DNA of 64,000 nt from Nostocoides sp. F2B08 (GTDB lineage Bacteria; Actinomycetota; Actinomycetes; Actinomycetales; Dermatophilaceae), in the NCBI RefSeq assembly GCF_009184895.1, contig NZ_WESE01000004.1, positions 124,001 to 188,000 on the forward strand. The letters run 5' to 3'. Positions 51,130 through 60,350 of the stretch are shown here, in pieces. Each line of letters starts with the position of its first letter. Within the stretch, counting starts at the first letter, position 1. The notes under the pieces are model-generated. The model was given only the letters and a program-made list of their open reading frames with translations. It searched no databases and had not been told where the DNA came from. The translations under genes were made by a program, and so were the position numbers.

Positions 51130-52718
51130 GCCGGCCCGCACCGTACCGCCCCGGCCGCGACGCCCGGGCGGTCTTCCACCCGCCGCCCGCGCCCACGGGC
51201 GCTGTGCGGCTGACGACACGCGAGGACACCCCGCACGTCGTCGTCGTCGGCGGGGGCATCGCAGGCCTGGCGGCGGCCACCGCCCTGTCCGAGCGGGGGG
51301 CCGACGTGACCCTGATCGAGCGTGAGGAGAGCCTCGGCGGACGGGTCCGCGCCTGGCCGATCACGCTGCCGGACGGCTCGTCGGCGCAGATGAGCCGGGG
51401 CTTCCACGCGTTCTTCCGGCAGTACTACACGCTGCGGGCGCTGCTGCGCCGGGTGGATCCCGAGCTGTCGGCGCTCACCCCGCTCGAGGACTACCCGCTC
51501 GTGCGCGACGGCGGCGGGTCCGACTCGTTCGCCGGGATCCCGCGGACGCCGCCGTGGAACCTCGTCGAGTTCGTCCGGCGCAGCCCGAGCTTCACCGTCG
51601 AGGGACTGCGCGGGGTCGACATCCCGGCCGCCCTCGGCCTCCTCGACGTCGACTTCCCGCAGACGTTCTCCGACTACGACGGCGTCAGCGCCGCCCAGCT
51701 GCTCGACGACCTGCGCTTCCCGGAGGACGCGCGCCACCTCGCGCTCGAGGTCTTCGCACGCAGCTTCTTCGCCGACCCGCGCGAGTTCTCGGCGGCCGAG
51801 CTGCTCGGGATGTTCCACACGTACTTCGTCGGGTCCGCCGAGGGGCTGCTGTTCGACGTTCCCGACGACGACTACGACGCCACCTTGTGGGGGCCGCTCG
51901 GCGAGCACCTCGAGCGCAACGGCGTGACGATCCGCCGCGGCACCGAGGTGACGGCGGTGCGCGGGACCGATGGCGGGGTGCGGGTCGAGACCGCGACCGG
52001 CGAACCGCTCGAGACCGATGCGGTCGTCCTCGCTCTCGACCCGCCCGCCCTGCGCCGCATCGTCGCCCGGCTCGACGGTGTCGCCGACGACACGGCAGGG
52101 CTTGCGTGGCGCGATCAGGTCGCTGCCATCCGCTCCGCGCCCCCGTTCGTCGTGTGGCGGATCTGGACCGAGGAGCCGGTGCATGCCGACCGGCCCCCGT
52201 TCCTCGGCACGAGCGGCTACGGCCCGGTCGACAACGTCTCCGCCGTGCACCTGTTCGAGGGCCACGCCCGCGAGTACGCCCGCCGCACCGGTGGTGCGGT
52301 CGTCGAGGTGCACGCGTATGCGGTGCCCACCGCCGCCGACCCCGCCACCCACGCGGAGCTCAAGGAGACGCTGCGGCGCGAGCTCGCGCGGATCTGGCCC
52401 GAGACGGACGGCATGACGGTCGTGCACGAGGAGTGGCTCGTGCACGACGACTGCGTGCTCGTCGGGCTCGAGCCGTGGGCCGACCGAGCGGGCGTGACGA
52501 CTCCCGACCCGCGGCTCGTGCTCGCCGGCGACGCCGTGCGTGCAGACCTGCCCGTGGCGCTCATGGAGCGCGCGGCGGTCACCGGCGTCCAGGCCGCCGA
52601 CCATCTGCTCGCGTCCTTCGGCCGGACCGGCCACGGCGTGTGGAGCGTGCCCACGTCGTCGCGGCTCGGACCGTGGCCGGGCCGGATGCGCCGGCTGCTC
52701 GAGCGCGTCACCCGCTGA
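51126..52718 (+). CDS. crtU: CrtU-like carotenoid desaturase/methyltransferase (FAD)
   Basis: A 530-residue FAD protein. VVVVGGGIAGLAAATALSE lies near 38-56, followed by EREESLGGRVRAWP. The segments SRGFHAFFRQYYTLRALLRR near 95, EVFARSFFADPREFSA near 215 and GMFHTYFVGSAEGLLFDVPD near 235 match the CrtU family, which desaturates and shifts methyl groups of beta-carotene end rings to make aromatic carotenoids such as isorenieratene. The GTG at 51126 overlaps the crtT stop (GTGA). The C-terminal DPRLVLAGDAVRADLPVALME closes the FAD site. Aromatic-ring formation needs a lycopene cyclase, which is not in the window. Confidence 0.83.
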   Translation: MSRPAPYRPGRDARAVFHPPPAPTGAVRLTTREDTPHVVVVGGGIAGLAAATALSERGADVTLIEREESLGGRVRAWPITLPDGSSAQMSRGFHAFFRQYYTLRALLRRVDPELSALTPLEDYPLVRDGGGSDSFAGIPRTPPWNLVEFVRRSPSFTVEGLRGVDIPAALGLLDVDFPQTFSDYDGVSAAQLLDDLRFPEDARHLALEVFARSFFADPREFSAAELLGMFHTYFVGSAEGLLFDVPDDDYDATLWGPLGEHLERNGVTIRRGTEVTAVRGTDGGVRVETATGEPLETDAVVLALDPPALRRIVARLDGVADDTAGLAWRDQVAAIRSAPPFVVWRIWTEEPVHADRPPFLGTSGYGPVDNVSAVHLFEGHAREYARRTGGAVVEVHAYAVPTAADPATHAELKETLRRELARIWPETDGMTVVHEEWLVHDDCVLVGLEPWADRAGVTTPDPRLVLAGDAVRADLPVALMERAAVTGVQAADHLLASFGRTGHGVWSVPTSSRLGPWPGRMRRLLERVTR

Positions 52719-52740
52719 GGTTCGCCAGGTCGGTCACGCG

Positions 52741-52966
52741 GTGCCGAACGCGGGCAGCACACCCCGCCTGACACCACACCCCCACTGACCCCACCACCGC
52801 GTGGTGCCGAACGCGGGCAGCACACCCCGCCCGACACCACACCCCCACCGACCCCACCACCGCGTGGTGCCGAACGCGGGCAGCACACCCCGCCCGACAC
52901 CACACCCCCACCGACCCCACCACCGCGTGGTGCCGAACGCGGGCAGCACACCCCGCCTGACACCAC
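52741..52966. repeat. 63-bp tandem repeat, about 3.6 units
   Basis: Units begin at 52741, 52804, 52867 and 52930 (period 63). Units 2 and 3 are identical; 1 and 4 differ at a few C/T sites, and unit 4 is cut short. Junctions read CACCAC, CGC, GTGGTG. It fills the space between the convergent crtU and ppk2 stops. A relative is at 29042. Confidence 0.93.
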
Positions 52967-52979
52967 GCGGCGCCCTATG

Positions 52980-53876
52980 TCAGTCGCCGACGGCCGTCTT
53001 CGCTCGCCGGACGATCTTGTCGTCCGCCGGATAGACGACGGAGTCGTCGCGGCCGGCGTAGTCGAACTGGTTGAGGTAGGCGCGCATCGCGTTGACCCGG
53101 CCGCGCTTCTTGTCGTTGCTCTTGATCGAGAGCCACGGGGCATACCGCTTGTCCGTGCGCTCGAACATCGCCTCCTTGGCGGCGGTGTAGGCCTCCCACT
53201 TGTCCAGGCTCTCGAGGTCCATCGGTGAGAGCTTCCACCGACGGACCGGGTCGATCTGGCGGATCGCGAAGCGGGTGCGCTGCTCGTCCTGCGTCACCGA
53301 GAACCACAGCTTGGTCACCGTGATGCCGGCCTCGATGAGCATCCGCTCGAAGGTCGGCGCCTGTCCCATGAACACCTCGTACTCCTCGTCGGTGCAGAAC
53401 CCCATCACCCGCTCGACCCCGGCCCGGTTGTACCAGGACCGGTCGAACAGCACCATCTCGCCGCTCGTGGGCAACCGCTGGATGTAGCGCTGGAAGTACC
53501 ACTGCCCGTGCTCGGTGTTCGACGGCTTCGTCAGCGCCACGACCCTCGCCGCGCGCGGGTTGAGATGTTCCATGAACCGCTTGATCGTCCCGCCCTTGCC
53601 GGCGGCATCCCGACCCTCGAAGACGATGACGTGCTTGTGCCCCTCGTCCTCGGACCAGTACTGGAACTTGAGCAGCTCGACCTGCAGCTTGTACTTCTCC
53701 TGCTCGTACTCCTCGCGGTCCATGAGCTCGTCGTAGGGATAGTCCTCCCGCCACGTCTCGACCGCGCTCCCATCGGGGCGGAGCAGGATGGCGTCCTCGC
53801 CCTCGCGGTTGCCGACGGTGTACCCCTCCTCCTTGAGCGAGTCGATGTACTCCCGCAGGCCCATCTTCTGGGTCAT
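52980..53876 (-). CDS. ppk2: polyphosphate kinase 2
   Basis: A 298-residue P-loop kinase. Walker A is GRDAAGKGG (88-96), Walker B is LFDRSWYNRAGVE (143-155), and the lid region carries ERVMGFCTDEEYE and WKLSPMDLESLDKWEAYTAA. It uses polyphosphate to phosphorylate nucleotides or, in reverse, makes polyphosphate. The class (I, II or III) cannot be fixed by eye, though the N-terminal extension (1-75) is typical of single-domain class I. The ATG overlaps the stop of the upstream aspartoacylase-like gene (ATGA), so the two are made together. Confidence 0.95.
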   Translation of the reverse strand: MTQKMGLREYIDSLKEEGYTVGNREGEDAILLRPDGSAVETWREDYPYDELMDREEYEQEKYKLQVELLKFQYWSEDEGHKHVIVFEGRDAAGKGGTIKRFMEHLNPRAARVVALTKPSNTEHGQWYFQRYIQRLPTSGEMVLFDRSWYNRAGVERVMGFCTDEEYEVFMGQAPTFERMLIEAGITVTKLWFSVTQDEQRTRFAIRQIDPVRRWKLSPMDLESLDKWEAYTAAKEAMFERTDKRYAPWLSIKSNDKKRGRVNAMRAYLNQFDYAGRDDSVVYPADDKIVRRAKTAVGD

Positions 53877-54946
53877 GGCTGCTCCTTGTTCCGTTCCACT
53901 GCCGCGGCCTCGTCCGGTGCCGCGAGTTCCGTTGGGTCGGAGACGTCCTCGCCGGTCGACGTCTCGACAGGCCGTTCCACCTCGGCGATGTGCACGATCG
54001 CGTCGCCCCGGTTGACCAGGGGCGCCTCGGTGCGGCCGATGACGATGCCGTCACGGTCGGCGCGGACGACCCGCAGCGTCCGGCCGAAGGAGTTGGTCAG
54101 CGACCCGAGGCGGTCCCTCTCGCGCACGACGTCGCCGAGCTCGACCTCGGTGTGCAGGATGCCGGTCGTCGTCGCCCGCACCCATCCGCTGCGGCGGCTG
54201 ACGAGCGAGGGCGTCTCCGGGGCCGGTGGCGCGACGCCGGGGTCGACCATGTCGAGATGCGCCAGCACCCGCAGGACCCCGTCCACGGCCGCCTCGACCG
54301 CCCAGTCGTCCATCCGCCAGGCCTCACCGCCCTCGTAGAGGAGCACGCGGGCACCCCGCTCGCGTGCGGCGTACCGGAGCGACCCGTCCCGCAGCCGAGC
54401 GTGGTACATGACCGGGGCGTGGAACGCCTCGGCGAGCGCCCGGGTCTCGGGATCGTCCAGATCGCACCGGATCTGGGGCAGGTTGGACCGGCGGTCGGAG
54501 CCGGTGTGGAGGTCGATTCCGACACTGCACTTGTCGACGACCTCGGTCATCATCAGATGTGCGATTCGGGCGGCGAGCGAGCCGCGCGCCGATCCGGGGA
54601 AGCTGCGGTTGAGATCCCGGCGGTCCGGCAGGTAGCGCCGGCCGGCGGTGAACCCGAAGACGTTGACGATGGGCACCGCGATGAGGGTCCCCCGCAACGT
54701 GCGCGCCGAGAGTCGGCTCATCACCTGACGCACGACCTCGACCCCGACGACCTCGTCGCCGTGGATCGCCGCGTCGATCCACGCCGTGGGCCCGTCCTCG
54801 CGACCGTGGATCACGCGAACCGGAAGGCTCACCGTCGTCCCGGTGACGAGTGTCGTGATCGGGATCTCGAGCTCGCGGCTGTGGCCGGGCCGCACCCGGA
54901 TGGACCCGATGCCGAACGAAGGGCGCGGGGTCCGGCGGGGGCTCAC
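53873..54946 (-). CDS. succinylglutamate desuccinylase / aspartoacylase family protein
   Basis: A 357-residue M14-like zinc hydrolase. Zinc ligands are His62 and Glu65 in AAIHGDEVVG and His147 in GIDLHTGSD. DRRDLNRSFPG near 108-118 holds the substrate-binding Arg/Asn pair. After ~260 comes a barrel domain (GWVRATTTGILHTEVELG and the FGRTLRVVRADRDGIVIG segment), as in AstE/aspartoacylase proteins. It likely hydrolyses an N-acyl amino acid or related amide. The GTG at 54946 is chosen because AGGA lies about 7 bases upstream; a longer in-frame opening is not supported. It heads an operon with ppk2. Confidence 0.87.
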   Translation of the reverse strand: MSPRRTPRPSFGIGSIRVRPGHSRELEIPITTLVTGTTVSLPVRVIHGREDGPTAWIDAAIHGDEVVGVEVVRQVMSRLSARTLRGTLIAVPIVNVFGFTAGRRYLPDRRDLNRSFPGSARGSLAARIAHLMMTEVVDKCSVGIDLHTGSDRRSNLPQIRCDLDDPETRALAEAFHAPVMYHARLRDGSLRYAARERGARVLLYEGGEAWRMDDWAVEAAVDGVLRVLAHLDMVDPGVAPPAPETPSLVSRRSGWVRATTTGILHTEVELGDVVRERDRLGSLTNSFGRTLRVVRADRDGIVIGRTEAPLVNRGDAIVHIAEVERPVETSTGEDVSDPTELAAPDEAAAVERNKEQP

Positions 54947-55034
54947 GCGTTCATCCTGCCACCCGCACCGCGTCCGGATCCGCAGCCGCGGGAATTCGCT
55001 TGCCCTTCGCGGGGACCGGCCACAGGATGAGGCG

Positions 55035-56090
55035 ATGGAGGACGAGGCGGCAACGATCACGGACCAGACCACCGCATACCCGCTGCGCACCGAGCGGCTC
55101 GTGCTGCGCCCGGTGCGCGAGGGGGACATCGATCCGCTGACGGCATACCGCAACGACCCGCAGGTCGCAGCGCTGCAGGACTGGGAGCTGCCCTACCCGC
55201 GGGAGCGGGCCGAGCGGCTCGTGGCCGAGCACGCCGGTCGGGTGGACATCACACCGGGCACGGGGACGCAGATCGGGATCGAGCGCGACGGCCGGCTCAT
55301 CGGCGACGTCTACGTCGGGCTGCACGAGCACGGCGGGGTGGCCGAGATGGGCTTCACCCTGGCGAAGGAGCACCAGGGTCAGGGGTATGCGGTGGAGGCC
55401 GTCTCCGCGGTCGTCGCCGACCTCGTGGGTCGCCTCGGCGTCCACCGGGTCTTCGCCCAGCTCTCACCGCTCAACGAGGCCTCGGCGCGGGTGCTCGAGC
55501 GGGCCGGGTTCGAGTTCGAGTCACTCGCTCCCCGCTCGTTCTGGTGGCGTGGGACCTGGGACGACAACCTCGTCTACGCCCTGAGCGCCGAGGGGTGGCG
55601 GGAGTGGCGGGACCGACCGAGGCAGGCTCCGCGCGAGGTCAGACTGGTCGAGCTCACCGACGACAACGAGTGGGCGCACCGGAGTGTGCGGACCCATCGA
55701 TCGCAGCAGAGGTTCGTCGCCCCGGTCGCGCAGTCGTACGGCGACGCGATGTTCGGGGAGGAGGACGGGAGGCGGGTAGCGGCAGTGCTCCGGGGCATCG
55801 AGGCCGACGGCGAACGGGCTGGGTTCGTCATGTGGACCGATGTCGACCCGGCCGTCGCCGAGCCGTACCTCTGGCGGCTCCTCATCGACCGTCGCCACCA
55901 GCACCGCGGCATCGGGGCGCGCGTCATGGGCATGATCGTCGAGCACCTGCGCGAGCAAGGGCACCGTACGCTGCGGACGAGCTGGGTGCAGGCCAAGGGT
56001 GGGCCCGAGCCCTTCTACCTCCGGCTCGGGTTCGTGCCCACCGGTGAGTACGACGACGGGGAGGCCGTCGCGCGGCTGCGGCTGGAGTAG
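55035..56090 (+). CDS. tandem GNAT acetyltransferase fusion
   Basis: A 351-residue chain with two GNAT domains. The first (about 18-185) is RimJ/RimL-like, with LRTERLVLRPVREGD, the acetyl-CoA pyrophosphate loop KEHQGQGYAVEAV near 117, and FEFESLA. The second (about 198-350) is a canonical GNAT with DRRHQHRGIGARVMGMIVEH near 295 and PFYLRLGFVPTGEY near 330. Both acetyl-CoA loops look intact, so both may be active. Substrates are unknown. AGGATGAGG lies just before the ATG at 55035. It is divergent from the aspartoacylase-like gene. Confidence 0.88.
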   Translation: MEDEAATITDQTTAYPLRTERLVLRPVREGDIDPLTAYRNDPQVAALQDWELPYPRERAERLVAEHAGRVDITPGTGTQIGIERDGRLIGDVYVGLHEHGGVAEMGFTLAKEHQGQGYAVEAVSAVVADLVGRLGVHRVFAQLSPLNEASARVLERAGFEFESLAPRSFWWRGTWDDNLVYALSAEGWREWRDRPRQAPREVRLVELTDDNEWAHRSVRTHRSQQRFVAPVAQSYGDAMFGEEDGRRVAAVLRGIEADGERAGFVMWTDVDPAVAEPYLWRLLIDRRHQHRGIGARVMGMIVEHLREQGHRTLRTSWVQAKGGPEPFYLRLGFVPTGEYDDGEAVARLRLE

Positions 56091-56097
56091 GGCGCGC

Positions 56098-56586
56098 CTA
56101 GGCCCGGCCCCAGTTCCTCCGCCGCGTCGACCGCTTGGGGCGGGGACCCGCATACGACTGCCGCGCATCGACGAGGAAGCCCTGGGCGAGCGCCTCGCGG
56201 CCGATGAGCATCCGGAACCCCATCTCGTCCCGGTCGGTGAGCGTCACCTCCGCGGTGATGCGGCGGCGAGCCAAGGTCATCCGCAGCTGCACGACGTAGC
56301 GCTCCTCGACGTGACCCGAGGAGCTGCGCACGGGGCGCCGGTCGAGCACGGGGAGGTCGACCGGAACCGCGTCCTCGTCGCTCGCCTGCCACGGGTGGAT
56401 GTGGAAGCGCACCCGGCGCTCGCCGTCGAGCACGTACTCCTGCAGGTCGAAGGCGTGCAGTGAGGAGGTCTTGGCGCCGGTATCGACCTTGGCCTTGACC
56501 CACGGCACGCCCAGGGCGCTCATCCGCACCCACTCCCGCCACCCGACCACCGTCGCCCCGGTCGGTACATTGGACGGCGCAGTCAC
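56098..56586 (-). CDS. RimB-like retropepsin (ATP-dependent zinc protease family)
   Basis: A 162-residue aspartic protease-like protein. The active-site motif KVDTGAKTSSLHA lies near 33-45 with Asp35, and the second strand MLIGREALAQGF near 125 is the family's flap region. It belongs to the retropepsin-like family found beside RimK in the RimABK system, where RimB modulates ribosomal-protein S6 modification. Start is GTG at 56586. It is divergent from rimK by 46 bp, so both may share control. Confidence 0.85.
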   Translation of the reverse strand: MTAPSNVPTGATVVGWREWVRMSALGVPWVKAKVDTGAKTSSLHAFDLQEYVLDGERRVRFHIHPWQASDEDAVPVDLPVLDRRPVRSSSGHVEERYVVQLRMTLARRRITAEVTLTDRDEMGFRMLIGREALAQGFLVDARQSYAGPRPKRSTRRRNWGRA

Positions 56587-56632
56587 GGCCCCATCCTGTC
56601 ATCCGCTCGCCCACTCCCCCGTCAGGTCCTTC

Positions 56633-57820
<1,188 letters not shown>

Positions 57821-57855
57821 CCCGGCACACCGCCGAATGTGTCCGGGCCGTCGCC

Positions 57856-58737
57856 TCAGCCCGCGCCGAGTCGCTCGGCGAGCATCGCGGCGAGGCGGTC
57901 CAGCTGCTCGACGTGCGCGTCGTCCCCGTCGCTCTGGAGCACCGCGGGGCCGACGGCGTCGCTGATGACGGCCACCGCATACCCGTCCAGCAGGCCCATC
58001 TGCCGGGTCTCCGTCGTCGGCGTCAGCCAGCCGCCCTTGACCGCCGCCGCCCCGACGCCGCCCAGCCCCCAGCTCTGCGACTCGACCGGCTGCATCGCCG
58101 CGATGAGGTATGCGCTGGTCGCCGGAGAGACCACCTCACCCCGGGCGAGGGCCGCCATGAACAGCACCTGGTCCTCCACGCGCCACTCCATCGTCCCCTC
58201 GCGGTCCGCCGGCGCGATGGTGCGCTCGTCACCGACGGAGCGCAGGATCGCGGTCATCCGCTCCCCGCGGTCACCGCTGATCGCGCGACGCATCGCCAGC
58301 AGCGAGTCCATGTCCGACTCGCTCAGGGCGCGGGCGACCCACGCGCGCTGCTGCTCGTCGAGGCGGGTCGGGTCCCCGTCGACGACGTCCTCGAGGAAGG
58401 CCGCCGCGACGAGCACCTTCGACGTGGACCAGGCGCGCTGGCGCGTCACCGACCCCTCGAGGACGACGGCGCCCGGGTCGTCGACGGGCGTGAACGCCCA
58501 CGCGTTGGCCGTATCGCCGACGAGCGAGGGCTCGCTCCGCTCGGTCGGCGTCGCCCGGGTCGGCGTGGGCGTAGGCGTGGTCGGCGTCGTGGTCGACTGC
58601 GCGGGCGTCTGGCTCACCGGCACCTCCGTGGTCGCGGATCTCTGGGTCGACGTCGGCGCGTCGGCGGGCGTGGCGCACCCGGCCAGCGCCAAGCCCACGG
58701 CGAGGGTCGCCGCGAGGGCCGGCCCGCGCATACGCAC
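57856..58737 (-). CDS. class A beta-lactamase-like serine hydrolase lipoprotein
   Basis: A 293-residue lipoprotein. The signal peptide ends in the lipobox LAGC (about 18-21). A Thr/Pro-rich stretch (about 40-65) follows. The serine-hydrolase fold has S-x2-K in WSTSKVLVAA near 105, SESDMDSLL near 140 where class A enzymes have SDN, and KGGW near 235 in place of KTG. These changes suggest a penicillin-interacting protein rather than a classical beta-lactamase, which is inference. TAGTCT lies 7 bases before the GTG at 58737 and overlaps the stop codon of the next gene. Confidence 0.83.
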   Translation of the reverse strand: MRMRGPALAATLAVGLALAGCATPADAPTSTQRSATTEVPVSQTPAQSTTTPTTPTPTPTRATPTERSEPSLVGDTANAWAFTPVDDPGAVVLEGSVTRQRAWSTSKVLVAAAFLEDVVDGDPTRLDEQQRAWVARALSESDMDSLLAMRRAISGDRGERMTAILRSVGDERTIAPADREGTMEWRVEDQVLFMAALARGEVVSPATSAYLIAAMQPVESQSWGLGGVGAAAVKGGWLTPTTETRQMGLLDGYAVAVISDAVGPAVLQSDGDDAHVEQLDRLAAMLAERLGAG

Positions 58738-58747
58738 TCTGGACAGA

Positions 58748-59416
58748 CTAGTTCCGGCTCGGGGGCGCGAAGTTCTGCCGGTCGGTGGGCGCCAGCCGCA
58801 GCCCGCCGACCAGCAGCGCCTCTCGGCGGAGCAGGCGGGTGACGAGACGCAGGCGCCGGACCGGATCAGCTTCGTCGAGCACGGCCTGACGGTCGGACAC
58901 CGGCAGCGCGGCGGACGTGGCGAGCTGGTAGGCGAGACGGGCCGGCGGTGCCCCCGCGACGGGGTCGTCGTCGTCGCCGACCGCGATGACGTACTCGTCG
59001 TATGCGCGGGTCGCCTCGGCCGCTGCCCGCGCCAGCTCCTCGGGGTCGGCTGCCGAGTCCTCCAGCCAGGTGACCTCGCCGACGTAGTAGGGGGTGTCGG
59101 TGGCGTCGAAGGACTCGAGGCGGAACCGGTCCGACCCGACCGTCTCGATGACGAGGACGACGCCGGTGGGGCCGCCCTGGGCGCTGCGGATGCTGGTCAG
59201 CCGTGCCGTGGTGCCGGTCGGGGCGAGGACGGGGTGGCCATCGGCGCCGACCTCGTTGCCGCGCTGGAGGGAGACGACCCCGAACACCCGCTCGCGGGGC
59301 TGTCGCTCGGCGAGGTCGCGCAGCAGCTGCACGTATCGCGGCTCGAAGACCTGCAGCGGCAACGGCGAGCCGGGGAAGAGCACCGTCCCGAGGGGGAAGA
59401 GCGGCAACCTGGCCAT
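58748..59416 (-). CDS. Lon protease N-terminal-domain protein
   Basis: A 222-residue protein made mainly of the Lon substrate-binding (LON N) domain. It begins MARLPLFPLGTVLFPGSPLPL and has LQVFEPRYVQLL, FGVVSLQRGNEVG, TTARLTSIR and GSDRFRLESF. There is no ATPase or protease part. Such single-domain proteins are common in actinobacteria and are thought to bind substrates or partners. Start ATG at 59416. Its TAG stop is part of the TAGTCT -10 box of the downstream lipoprotein gene. Confidence 0.9.
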   Translation of the reverse strand: MARLPLFPLGTVLFPGSPLPLQVFEPRYVQLLRDLAERQPRERVFGVVSLQRGNEVGADGHPVLAPTGTTARLTSIRSAQGGPTGVVLVIETVGSDRFRLESFDATDTPYYVGEVTWLEDSAADPEELARAAAEATRAYDEYVIAVGDDDDPVAGAPPARLAYQLATSAALPVSDRQAVLDEADPVRRLRLVTRLLRREALLVGGLRLAPTDRQNFAPPSRN

Positions 59417-59472
59417 ACCCCACCGTAGGCCCGTGCACGCCTGTGGGAGACGCTTCCTCCGCTACGGGACCC

Positions 59473-59497
59473 TTGCTCCGCCGAACCCGAGGAGCAA
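59473..59497. repeat. 7-bp inverted repeat between Lon-N gene and yceI
   Basis: TTGCTCC and GGAGCAA are separated by 11 bases, about 60-80 bases before the Lon-N-domain gene start. It may be an operator or a short terminator. Confidence 0.4.
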
Positions 59498-59587
59498 TAT
59501 CGGTCGCGCGTCGGAGGTTTTGTCGCCCGGGAGAGCAGCTGTCCAACGCAGGAGCGACCGTCGCGCCGGCCCTCCCCCGACACAGCA

Positions 59588-59619
59588 CAGCGCCCGGGGC
59601 CGTTCGGGCCCGGGCGCTG
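59588..59619 (-). terminator. hairpin downstream of yceI-like gene
   Basis: CAGCGCCCGGG and CCCGGGCGCTG enclose a short loop, about 50 bases past the YceI stop codon on the minus strand. Very stable; no T tract. Confidence 0.65.
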
Positions 59620-59666
59620 CGTCGAGGAGGACCGGCGATGCGGTCGGAGTCCTGATCGGGGTGGGA

Positions 59667-60233
59667 TCAGGCGGTCTTGATCGCGGAGATGTCGAACTCG
59701 AGGGTGACCTTCTCGCTGACCAGGACGCCACCGGTCTCGAGCGCGGCGTTCCAGGTCAGGCCGAAGTCCTTGCGGTTGACGACGGTCGAGCCGGAGAAGC
59801 CGGCGCGGGCGTTGCCGAACGGGTCGGTCGCGGCACCGTCGAAGGTGAAGGGGATGGTCACCGACTTGGTCGTGCCCTTGATGGTGAGGTCGCCGGTGAG
59901 GTCGAAGGAGTCGTCACCGGTCTTGGCGACGGAGGTGGAGACGAAGGTGATCTTCGCGTGGTCCTCGGTGCCGAAGAAGTCGTTGCTGCGCAGGTGGGCG
60001 TCGCGGTCGGCGCTGCGGGTGTCGACACTGTTGGCGTCGATCTCGACCTCGACGCGCGAGTCGGCGAGGGACTCGCCGACGACGGCGGTGCCGGAGTAGT
60101 CGTTGAACGCGCCGCGGACCTTGGTCACCATCGCGTGGCGGGCGACGAAGCCGACGCTCGAGTGCGAGGTGTCGATGGTCCAGGTGCCCTGGAGGGTGTC
60201 GAGGGTGGTGGGGGTGATGGCCTCGGTGCTCAT
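59667..60233 (-). CDS. YceI-family lipocalin-like protein
   Basis: A 188-residue YceI protein. It has TWTIDTSHSSVGFVARHAMV near 17-36, the SRVEVEIDANSVDTRSADRDAHL region near 58 and DLTIKGTTKSVTIPFTF near 112. YceI-like proteins form a lipocalin-type barrel that binds isoprenoid chains such as polyprenols or ubiquinone-like molecules. There is no signal peptide, so it is likely cytoplasmic. The ATG at 60233 has AAAGGA about 7 bases upstream. It is divergent from a MarR regulator that probably controls it. Confidence 0.93.
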   Translation of the reverse strand: MSTEAITPTTLDTLQGTWTIDTSHSSVGFVARHAMVTKVRGAFNDYSGTAVVGESLADSRVEVEIDANSVDTRSADRDAHLRSNDFFGTEDHAKITFVSTSVAKTGDDSFDLTGDLTIKGTTKSVTIPFTFDGAATDPFGNARAGFSGSTVVNRKDFGLTWNAALETGGVLVSEKVTLEFDISAIKTA

Positions 60234-60315
60234 GGGAGTTCCTTTCGGAGGTGTTCTGGTTGTCCTGGGTGGAGGTCCAAGTGGTTGACCTGTCACCTAC
60301 ATAGTGCACCAAGGT

Positions 60316-60344
60316 TTGATGATGTGTCAACTATTCCGTATGCT
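60316..60344 (+). promoter_or_regulatory. promoter of marR-type gene overlapping the divergent yceI promoter
   Basis: On the plus strand TTGATG, 17-base spacer, TATGCT, then 6 bases to the ATG at 60351 (leaderless). On the minus strand TTGACA (about 60331-60326) and CACTAT lie 18 bases apart, so the two promoters cross. TTGA-N7-TCAA within this stretch is a candidate MarR operator. Confidence 0.6.
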
Positions 60345-60350
60345 GGACAC

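Noticed and set aside
52741-52966. CRISPR array
   Set aside because: The copies are adjacent without unique spacers, and no cas gene is in the window.
52708-53034. Open frames across the 63-bp tandem repeat on both strands that encode repetitive Cys/Gly-rich or His/Pro-rich peptides
   Set aside because: The repeat period is a multiple of three, so frames stay open without selection. No ribosome-binding site is present and both strands are equally open.
54947-55153. N-terminal extension of the aspartoacylase-like protein
   Set aside because: The extension overlaps the divergent GNAT gene and has no family homology by eye. The GTG at 54946 has a ribosome-binding site.
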